NCBI GenBank assembly: GCA_030592105.1
Contig: JAUVKE010000185.1
Location: 1-5,446 of the forward strand
Reading direction: 5' to 3'
Origin: Desulfobacteraceae bacterium
Lineage (GTDB): Bacteria > Desulfobacterota > Desulfobacteria > Desulfobacterales > BuS5
Length of the DNA: 5,446 bases
Of the stretch, positions 1 to 5,446 are shown in pieces. How positions within the stretch are numbered: the first letter of the stretch is position 1; each line of letters opens with the position of its first letter. A program made the position numbers and the translations under genes. A model generated the notes under the pieces. The model ran no database searches and was not told where the DNA came from. It saw nothing but the letters and a program-made list of their open reading frames with translations.

Positions 1-2
1 AG

Positions 3-2495
3 ATGGCAAGAATTGTAAACACTGAAGAACAAGATCTATTGGAAAAAGGTGAATATTGGAACTGGGCGGAAAAAGCAAGAACTTCCAGACTAGACTATTT
101 AAGAAAAGCTGTGTGGTCCAAGGCGACCAAGGGTTCTTCGTATCTGCCTGGAGTTAAGGTAGAAACAGAAACAATTAAATGGGGTACAAAGGTGTTCAAA
201 GAGGCAGATCCCATGGAACCATGGGTGTTGACAAAAGGTAAAGCTATGAATGCCATTTTTACCAATAGCCCAGTTTTTATTATCGATCAATCAAGAATAG
301 TCGGCTACAACGGCTCAGCACCACACAACGTTCAATGGTGCCCCTGGGGTTCCTATATGGGGAATGAAGATATATTCAACGACAGATCTGATTATCTGTC
401 TGAAGAAGACAGGCCCTGGCTGAAAGAGGCTATAGATTTCTGGAAACCGAGAACTCTTCTGGCAAAGGCTGAAAAATACCTTACCAGCAAAGAGAGAATG
501 GTATGTGCTATGGGATACACGCTCTGGGGGAACAGAGCTTTGTCCAATGTAGATTACGTTACTCTGCAGCCGGAATGGATGTATAAGGCAGGTTTTGAGG
601 GTGTTATTAAACAGATTGATGAGAATCTTGCAGCTGCCCATAAAAAACTTCACGAAGGCGCTCCTGATGGTGCAGAAGCATTTGAACTTCTTCCAAAAAT
701 CGATCAGTGGAAAGCAATGAAAACATCCCTTGAGGGATTGCTTGTATGGACAAAACGTCATGCAAGGCTTGCCAGAATAATTGCTGAAAATTTTACCACT
801 GATACAACACGAAAAGAAGAACTTTTAAGAATATCAGAAACATGTGAAAAGGTTCCTGGACGTCCGCCTGAACATTTCTGGGAAGTTATTCAATTTGACC
901 ATTTCATGAATGTTGCCTACAGGTTTGAGTGGGGAAGCCAGGGCGGCTGGCCCTGCCGTTTTGATTATTATCAGTGGAAATACTATAAAAAAGATGTAAT
1001 TGATGAAAAAAATATTACCCGTGAAGATGCTGTTGAGTATTGTGCAGAATTACGGTTAAGGTGTTGTGAAACTCACAATGTCAGCATGAGGCTTGCACGT
1101 GAAAGTACCCAGGGAGGCATAATTTATGTGTGGACTCTTGGAGGTACCAATGACGACGGGAGTGATGCATGTAATGACCTTACGGATTGTTATCTCGAAG
1201 CTGCCCGTCTTACAAGAACCTGTGATCCTACCATATCCTTCAGATATCATCCCAATGTTCGTAAAAAAACATTGCAGCAGGTCTTTGAATGCATAAAACA
1301 TGGATTAGGGTATCCCTCCATGAGAAACGACCCTATTATAATGGATTGTTTACAACACTGGTTTGGATTTAGCGTTGATGATTCCCGCAAGTGGGTACAC
1401 CAGGCATGCATGGCACCTGCACCCATTACAAAGACTGGTGCACCAGGTCGCAGATATCCTGGCCCTATTACAGCTGCCGGCGTAAAATCTGTGGAATTAG
1501 CCTTGTTTAATGGAATGGATCCCATCAGTAAAATGCGTATGGGGATAAAGACCGGTGATCCAACCAAATTCAAGACCTATGAAGAATTTTATGAGGCATG
1601 GTTAGAACAACACCGAATGATCATGTATATGGGTGTGAGGATAGATAATATAATTCAGTGGGTTGTAGCAACCCAGCATCAAAGACCATTTATATCATCA
1701 GTAATGGAAAGATGTGTAGAGAGCGGAAAAGATGTTGATGCGTATCAAACAGAACAGGCTACTCTCTGGTTTACGCATTTTGGTTTCAGCGAATACGGTG
1801 ATGTTCTCGCTGGAGTAAAAAAGCTGGTTTATGATGATAAAAAATATACCATGACGCAGCTTTTAGAGATGCTCAAAGCTGACTGGAAGGGATATGAAAA
1901 AGAGAGGATGGAGTTTCTAAAAGTGCCCAAGTGGGGAAATGATGACGATTATGTGGATAATATCTATACCAGCAGTATGAAGGATATCGCCAAAATATCC
2001 TGGGAATGCAAAAATCCCGGCGGATACCCCTGGCCGATTCTTCCTGAAAATATATCCTGCCATGTGTCAAGCGCATGCAAAGTCGGTGCACTTCCCAATG
2101 GAAGACGTTTTAACGACATCCTTTATGACGGCGGGTGCTCACCAGGCGCAGGGATGGACAAAAAAGGACCTACCGCTGTATTAAGGTCAGTTTCCAAATT
2201 TGACCATGTCAAGGACTTCAGGTCCAGCCTCCTTAATCAACGCCTGAATCCAAGCCAGTTCAAGGGCGGAAAGGGGTTTGATCTCTGGAGCAGTTATATG
2301 AAAACCTGGGCTGAATTAGGGATTAACCATGTTCAGTTTAACATGGTTGATAATGACACACTGCTTGCTGCCCAAGCAGAACCTGAGGATTATCCGGAGC
2401 TGCTTGTCAGGGTCGCTGGCTATAGTGCTCATTTTGTTGAGTTGAGCAGAAAGAATCAGGATGCGATAATATCACGTACAGTACAAGCGCTTTAA
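3..2495 (+). CDS. Glycyl radical enzyme, alpha subunit of a fumarate-adding (benzylsuccinate/alkylsuccinate/naphthylmethylsuccinate-type) synthase
   Basis: Probable catalytic subunit of an X-succinate synthase, which joins the methyl or methylene carbon of a hydrocarbon to fumarate in the anoxic cytoplasm. The 830 residues cover the PFL-like barrel (about 25-690) and the C-terminal glycine radical domain (about 695-825). Seen directly: RVAGYSAHF with the radical glycine at G806; the glycyl-radical-family stretch GALPNGRR (695-702) followed by GPTAVLRSVSK (722-732); and HQACMAP with the thiyl cysteine at C469. The cysteine is followed by Met-Ala-Pro, not the Glu of the dehydratase/lyase (GCxE) members; this is typical of fumarate adders. 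R484 lies 15 residues after C469, the spacing of Cys493 and fumarate-binding Arg508 in Thauera BssA; the Cys-Gly spacing (337) also fits (336). The start is at the window edge, so its ribosome binding site cannot be seen and the N-terminus might extend upstream. BssA is about 30 residues longer. The class is well supported; bssA, assA/masD, nmsA and hbsA-type substrates cannot be told apart here, so no symbol is given. No beta, gamma or activase gene follows. Confidence 0.9.
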   Translation: MARIVNTEEQDLLEKGEYWNWAEKARTSRLDYLRKAVWSKATKGSSYLPGVKVETETIKWGTKVFKEADPMEPWVLTKGKAMNAIFTNSPVFIIDQSRIVGYNGSAPHNVQWCPWGSYMGNEDIFNDRSDYLSEEDRPWLKEAIDFWKPRTLLAKAEKYLTSKERMVCAMGYTLWGNRALSNVDYVTLQPEWMYKAGFEGVIKQIDENLAAAHKKLHEGAPDGAEAFELLPKIDQWKAMKTSLEGLLVWTKRHARLARIIAENFTTDTTRKEELLRISETCEKVPGRPPEHFWEVIQFDHFMNVAYRFEWGSQGGWPCRFDYYQWKYYKKDVIDEKNITREDAVEYCAELRLRCCETHNVSMRLARESTQGGIIYVWTLGGTNDDGSDACNDLTDCYLEAARLTRTCDPTISFRYHPNVRKKTLQQVFECIKHGLGYPSMRNDPIIMDCLQHWFGFSVDDSRKWVHQACMAPAPITKTGAPGRRYPGPITAAGVKSVELALFNGMDPISKMRMGIKTGDPTKFKTYEEFYEAWLEQHRMIMYMGVRIDNIIQWVVATQHQRPFISSVMERCVESGKDVDAYQTEQATLWFTHFGFSEYGDVLAGVKKLVYDDKKYTMTQLLEMLKADWKGYEKERMEFLKVPKWGNDDDYVDNIYTSSMKDIAKISWECKNPGGYPWPILPENISCHVSSACKVGALPNGRRFNDILYDGGCSPGAGMDKKGPTAVLRSVSKFDHVKDFRSSLLNQRLNPSQFKGGKGFDLWSSYMKTWAELGINHVQFNMVDNDTLLAAQAEPEDYPELLVRVAGYSAHFVELSRKNQDAIISRTVQAL

Positions 2496-2504
2496 GAATT
2501 GATA

Positions 2505-2538
2505 CTAAAAGCTCGCGTAAAAATAACTTTATATTTTA
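2505..2538 (+). repeat. Degenerate solo copy of the MITE-like element end
   Basis: This 34-bp stretch starts ten bases after the enzyme's stop codon. It matches the reverse complement of the right end of the palindromic element (2933-2966) at 28 of 34 positions without gaps, including the shared core AAAAATAACTTTA. Similarity stops at about 2538, so this is only an end. It could be a remnant of an older insertion or deletion, or the outer end of a larger element. It has the same orientation as the left end of the neighbouring copy, so it forms an inverted pair with that copy's right end. The match is seen by direct comparison; the origin is inferred. Confidence 0.6.
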
Positions 2539-2617
2539 GGAAATACAAATATAAAACCGGCACAAATAAACTCTGTAAAATGTCTTTTGAGCTAATGCGA
2601 TAAAGGCAATTAATCAT

Positions 2618-2654
2618 AAAAAACCCTGTCTTGATTTTCAAGACAGGGTTTTTT
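2618..2654 (+). terminator. Strong Rho-independent terminator, probably bidirectional
   Basis: A perfect 17-bp inverted repeat (arms 2618-2634 and 2638-2654) closes on a TTT loop. The stem core is CCCTGTCTTGA. Six A on the left pair with six T on the right, so either strand would give a GC-containing hairpin followed by a U tract. It lies 123 nt after the stop codon of the glycyl radical enzyme and would end that transcript. No convergent gene is visible on the other side, so the reverse activity may be unused. Confidence 0.93.
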
Positions 2655-2801
2655 GCTGATTTCAGGTTTAACCAAATGCAAAAAAAAATATACCAAAGTA
2701 TTTGTTCATCTATCATTTATTTTGTTAGTTGTCTTTTCGATGAAAAGAATTTAATATATAAAAATGGGATTGATTATAAATTTTTCCCAATAAAGAAAAA
2801 A

Positions 2802-2966
2802 CTAAGGGCCCGCTCAAAAATAAATTAGCAATTTTAAGTGTTGAGTCGCCTGGCTGGCAAAGCGCGAAAGCTCAGAAATATCAAGATATTCCTGAGTTTT
2901 CGGAATGTAGCCAGACGGGATGGATCGGCGCTTAAAATGTAAAGTTATTTTTGAGTGAGCCCTTAG
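2802..2966. mobile_element. MITE-like 165-bp palindromic element with long terminal inverted repeats
   Basis: The whole stretch folds back on itself around 2883-2884. The outer arms (from 2802 inward and from 2966 inward) pair at 20 of the first 22 positions, plus one G-T wobble. Pairing continues with a few mismatches and a one-base shift through TTTTAAG/CTTAAAA (2832-2838 and 2931-2937). A central hairpin (arms 2865-2882 and 2885-2902) has only one mismatch and one wobble around a two-base loop. It encodes no transposase. TA flanks both ends just inside the outermost C/G (2803-2804 and 2964-2965), as expected of a TA target duplication such as IS630/Tc1-mariner elements make. TA is self-complementary, however, so it could simply be part of the inverted repeat. 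A non-autonomous element mobilised in trans is the best reading; a large structured RNA or intergenic palindrome family is the alternative. Confidence 0.65.
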
Positions 2967-3049
2967 CCTAAGCAAAACTTGAAAAATGTATGCAGGTCTA
3001 TGGTTATCATCCATTGAATAGTGGTCTGTTTTTTTAAATGCAAAAGTCA

Positions 3050-3188
3050 ACAGGCTGTTACGAAACGCAATTTATCCAATTTCTGCGTTAAAAAATAAAT
3101 TTAATTCTCGAAATACAACGGGTATGTCTGCTGTTAAATTAATTTTTCGCCTTGAACCTTAAAAAATTTTCATTCCGTAACAACCTGT
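3050..3188. repeat. Second imperfect palindromic element, about 139 bp
   Basis: The ends form a 16-bp inverted repeat (3050-3065 and 3173-3188) with 14 matches; the core is TGTTACG/CGTAACA. An inner AT-rich arm (about 3085-3104) pairs with 3134-3150 with a small bulge, leaving an apical loop of about 29 nt. It shares no obvious sequence with the palindrome at 2802-2966, so it is a different family. No clear target-site duplication flanks it and it has no coding potential. Its size and structure suggest a second small non-autonomous transposable or extragenic palindromic repeat. Its right end lies about 80 nt before the exporter gene, so it could also affect transcription entering that gene. 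Confidence 0.5.
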
Positions 3189-3267
3189 CGGGGTAAAATT
3201 CCCTTGTTTTTTCTCGTAAATTCCATCCTAACATTATTGAGCAATTACTTTAGTATATAAAATTATA

Positions 3268-5010
3268 ATGTCATCTGTAAAACTACTAAAACCATATTTT
3301 AAAAAAAACTTCCTGATAATCGGCACAGGCTTATTCTGTTTGATTGTTGTAGATTTATTGCAACTTATTATTCCTCGTATAATAAAATGGGTTATAGATG
3401 ATATTGCCACTTTTCAGGCTGATACAAAAAAATTGCTTATTTATGCATTTTATATAATAGGATGTGCAATTTTAACAGGAATATTTCGCTATATTTGGAG
3501 GCGCTCACTTATAGGCATGTCAAGAAAGATTGAAGAAGGTCTGAGAAATACACTTTTTGAACATATTCAGAAACTTTCTGCTTCATATTTTGATAAAACC
3601 AAAACAGGAGTTTTAATGGCCCATGCTACCAATGACATTATGAATATCCGAATGGCAACAGGGATGGGGATTGTTGCTTTAACCGATGCTCTTATACTCG
3701 GTGGCGCAGCAATCGGTTTTATGGCGTATATTAATATTCCATTAACAATATTGGTAATTCTGCCTTTTCCATTATTAGTTTTTTGTTCCCGTTTTTTTAC
3801 AAAAAAAATGCATCAACTCTATATGGAGGTACAGGAAATATTTTCTGATTTATCTGAATCTGTAAGAGAAAAATTTTCAGGCATCCGGATAATCAAGGCA
3901 TATAACAGGGAAGAAGAGGCTGCCTTGCAATTTAACTCAATTTCAAAGGAATATGTATCAAAAAATATTTCCCTGATAAAAATTATAGGCTCTTTTTTTC
4001 CTATGTTGATGCTCTTTTCAAATTTAAGCCTTGTCATAGTTTTGTATGTTGGTGGTAAAAAAACCATCGGATTTCAGATGACACCCGGTGATTTTGTTGC
4101 ATTCATCAGCTATCTTGCCCTGATGTCATGGCCTGTTATGGCTGCAGGATGGTTAATAAATCTTCTTCAGCGTGGTAAGGCCTCCCTTAATAGAATTGAT
4201 AAAATTTTGCAAACCAGGCCGGAAATCACAGATTTACCTGATTCAACTCAAGCCAGCAATATTACAGGTGATATAGTTTTTAAAAATGTTTCTTTTTCCT
4301 ATAATCATAACAGGTTGACCGAATTATCAGATATCAATATAAAGCTTGAGCATGGAAAAGTAACAGGAATCGTCGGTCCCCCGGGAAGTGGCAAAACAAC
4401 CCTTTTAAACCTTATTCCCAGATTATATGACACAACAGATGGACAAATTTTGATTAATAATATTAATATAAAAGATATCAGCCTTTGCAATTTGAGATCA
4501 GAGATTTCCTTTGTTTCCCAGGAGCCTTTTCTCTTTGCAGGAACTATCAGGGATAATATTCTGTTTGGACAAAAAAACATTGATGAATCTGCATTGATCA
4601 AAGCCTGTAAAGAGGCATCCTTATACGACACACTCATGGCCCTTCCCAACGGCTTTGAGACCATAGTCGGGGAAAAGGGGGTAATCCTTTCAGGGGGGCA
4701 GAGACAGCGGGTAGCCATTGCCAGAGCTTTTTTGCATGATGCACCAGTGCTGATACTGGATGATCCGGTTAGTCAGGTTGATGTGGAGACGGCAAATATA
4801 ATAATTAACACAATTAGAAAAAAAACAGCTGAAAAGACAATTATCATTGCATCACACCGGCTTGCAGCGGTCAGCTTTTCAGATAAAATTATTTCTCTTG
4901 AAAATGGCCGGATAATAGAATCAGGAGCCCATTCTGTTTTGATAAAAAATAATTATTACTACGCAACAGTATACCGGATGCAGGAGATAGAAAAAATAAA
5001 TGCAATTTGA
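3268..5010 (+). CDS. ABC exporter half-transporter with degenerate ATP site (MdlA/BmrC/TM287-like)
   Basis: A full-length inner-membrane ABC exporter subunit of 580 residues, close to the length of B. subtilis BmrC (about 585). Six hydrophobic segments are visible at roughly 15-37, 56-77, 130-152, 155-175, 238-262 and 273-297. The nucleotide-binding domain follows: A-loop Y345; Walker A GPPGSGKTT (370-378, K376); Q-loop Q418; intact signature LSGGQ (474-478); Walker B LILDDP (495-500) with Mg-coordinating D498; H-loop H530. D499 takes the place of the usual catalytic glutamate, and the D-loop reads SQVD. This is the mark of the subunit that supplies the degenerate ATP site in heterodimeric exporters. 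Its canonical LSGGQ would complete the active site of the partner encoded just downstream. The substrate (drug, lipid, peptide or other) cannot be read from the sequence. The start is chosen because residues from MSSVKLLKPYFKKN onward match the family's usual N-terminus, although no Shine-Dalgarno sequence precedes the ATG. Confidence 0.93.
   Translation: MSSVKLLKPYFKKNFLIIGTGLFCLIVVDLLQLIIPRIIKWVIDDIATFQADTKKLLIYAFYIIGCAILTGIFRYIWRRSLIGMSRKIEEGLRNTLFEHIQKLSASYFDKTKTGVLMAHATNDIMNIRMATGMGIVALTDALILGGAAIGFMAYINIPLTILVILPFPLLVFCSRFFTKKMHQLYMEVQEIFSDLSESVREKFSGIRIIKAYNREEEAALQFNSISKEYVSKNISLIKIIGSFFPMLMLFSNLSLVIVLYVGGKKTIGFQMTPGDFVAFISYLALMSWPVMAAGWLINLLQRGKASLNRIDKILQTRPEITDLPDSTQASNITGDIVFKNVSFSYNHNRLTELSDINIKLEHGKVTGIVGPPGSGKTTLLNLIPRLYDTTDGQILINNINIKDISLCNLRSEISFVSQEPFLFAGTIRDNILFGQKNIDESALIKACKEASLYDTLMALPNGFETIVGEKGVILSGGQRQRVAIARAFLHDAPVLILDDPVSQVDVETANIIINTIRKKTAEKTIIIASHRLAAVSFSDKIISLENGRIIESGAHSVLIKNNYYYATVYRMQEIEKINAI
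4982..4986 (+). promoter_or_regulatory. Candidate ribosome binding site for the second exporter gene
   Basis: AGGAG lies inside the end of the first exporter gene, 13 nt before the ATG at 5000. The gap is longer than optimal. With the 11-nt overlap and the TAA immediately before the ATG, translation of the second subunit is probably coupled to that of the first. Confidence 0.45.
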
Positions 5011-5446
5011 TTATGGTTATTCCGAAGAAGAGCAACTTGATAAAACTTATGATTTAAAATTAATAAAAAAGCTTTATCCTTTTATACGGCCTTATATTTC
5101 GCTGTTATTTGTATCAATGTTTCTGATTATACTCATAGCAGCAATGGATTTATCACTTCCCTATATAACTAAAATTGCCATTGACCAATATATTGTGCCA
5201 CATACAAATGTTTCTAATATTCCCAATGGCTTTACATCAAAAGAGAAAGCCAGATGCTTTGAAATTGATATGGCAAATGAGGAGTTCAGGCGAATTGTCG
5301 AAAAATATCCTGAGCTGTTTAAAACGCATCAGTCTTTTGCGTTTATATCTTATGATGATCTTAAATCTATTGATGAAAAGGTTTTACAAATACTGCGCAA
5401 AAAAGACATTTACGGACTGGGATGTCTTGCTGCCCTGTTTCTTCTC
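5000..5446 (+). CDS. ABC exporter half-transporter, partner subunit, N-terminal part (MdlB/BmrD-like)
   Basis: An open frame runs from ATG at 5000 to the window end without a stop (149 codons); the rest, including the ATPase domain, lies outside. The codon before the ATG is TAA (4997-4999) in the same frame, so no upstream start is possible. The start overlaps the end of the preceding exporter gene by 11 nt. An AGGAG (4982-4986) lies upstream with a rather long 13-nt gap. The N-terminus is typical of the family: a charged cytoplasmic stretch, then KLYPFIRPY leading into TM1 (about 31-56) and the post-TM1 motif PYITKIAIDQYI (54-65). Instead of the usual short loop, about 70 mainly polar residues (about 66-136) come before TM2 begins near 138. 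B. subtilis BmrD carries an extracellular domain at this place, so this is likely the BmrD-type partner, expected to carry the catalytic Walker B glutamate. The partner role is inferred from gene order and the neighbour's degenerate site. Confidence 0.85.
   Translation, partial: MQFDYGYSEEEQLDKTYDLKLIKKLYPFIRPYISLLFVSMFLIILIAAMDLSLPYITKIAIDQYIVPHTNVSNIPNGFTSKEKARCFEIDMANEEFRRIVEKYPELFKTHQSFAFISYDDLKSIDEKVLQILRKKDIYGLGCLAALFLL

Larger units (their letters stand above)
2496..3267. other. Gene-free repeat-rich spacer between two transcription units
   Basis: These 772 bp hold the solo element end, the terminator and two palindromic elements described separately. The remaining pieces (about 2539-2617, 2655-2801, 2967-3049 and 3189-3267) are AT-rich, with no convincing open frame, tRNA or riboswitch. 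A small hairpin CTTTTC-GAT-GAAAAG lies at 2733-2747 and is probably incidental. The promoter of the exporter operon must lie in this spacer, most simply after 3188, but no well-spaced -35/-10 pair stands out. Confidence 0.75.

Noticed and set aside
315..761. 148-codon minus-strand open frame inside the enzyme gene
   Set aside because: It lies wholly opposite a strongly conserved coding sequence and has a Cys/Phe-rich shadow composition.
2492..2716. 74-codon minus-strand open frame after the enzyme gene
   Set aside because: It reads through the terminator stem and AT-rich DNA, with composition typical of random AT-rich translation.
2631..2828. 65-codon plus-strand open frame in the spacer
   Set aside because: It starts in the loop region of the terminator and crosses low-complexity AT-rich DNA into the repeat; no family resemblance.
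2814..3050. 78-codon minus-strand open frame
   Set aside because: Most of it runs through the palindromic element, whose two strands read almost alike; there is no recognisable domain and no ribosome binding site. It is a by-product of the repeat.
2505..3188. CRISPR array or phage attachment site
   Set aside because: The repeats are inverted and of different families, with no regular direct repeat-spacer pattern and no tRNA or integrase.
3264..3269. Perfect TATAAT as a -10 box with TTGAGC (3237-3242) as -35
   Set aside because: The spacing is 21 bp and the box overlaps the start codon, so transcription would begin inside the gene. TTGTTT (3204-3209) with TAACAT (3229-3234) has a 19-bp gap and is too weak to call.
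4305..4718. 137-codon minus-strand open frame opposite the ATPase domain
   Set aside because: It is antisense to Walker A through LSGGQ; such shadows are common opposite this conserved domain.
3..5446. A joint system in which the exporter serves the hydrocarbon-activation pathway
   Set aside because: The two units are separated by a strong terminator and about 770 bp of repeats; no shared regulation is visible and the exporter has no substrate signature.

Overview
The window looks like chromosome from a strictly anaerobic, hydrocarbon-degrading bacterium, most plausibly a sulfate-reducing member of the Desulfobacterota. This rests mainly on the first gene, a glycyl radical enzyme of the fumarate-adding (benzylsuccinate/alkylsuccinate/naphthylmethylsuccinate synthase) type. 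Lineage is an inference; no rRNA or other marker gene is present.

Layout. Positions 3-2495 (+) encode an apparently full-length 830-residue catalytic alpha subunit with the thiyl-radical cysteine (C469), a fumarate-binding arginine candidate (R484) and the glycyl radical site (G806). It ends in a strong intrinsic terminator (2618-2654), with no small subunit or activase downstream, so any partner genes must lie upstream of the window or elsewhere. Positions 2496-3267 are a gene-free, AT-rich stretch full of repeats. It holds a short degenerate element end right after the stop codon (2505-2538), the terminator, a 165-bp nearly full-length palindrome that looks like a MITE flanked by TA (2802-2966), and a second, unrelated imperfect palindrome (3050-3188).

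Positions 3268-5010 (+) encode a 580-residue ABC exporter half-transporter with a degenerate Walker B (Asp in place of the catalytic Glu). It overlaps by 11 nt a second half-transporter gene (5000 to beyond the window end), whose visible N-terminus has an unusually long loop between TM1 and TM2. The two fit a heterodimeric exporter of the MdlAB/BmrCD/TM287-288 kind, BmrD also having an extra extracellular domain in that loop.

The enzyme would activate an aromatic or alkyl hydrocarbon by adding it to fumarate in the cytoplasm. The exporter would work in the inner membrane on an unknown substrate. The terminator and repeats separate the two units, and nothing in the sequence shows that they share a pathway. 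The exporter and spacer are visibly more AT-rich than the enzyme gene.
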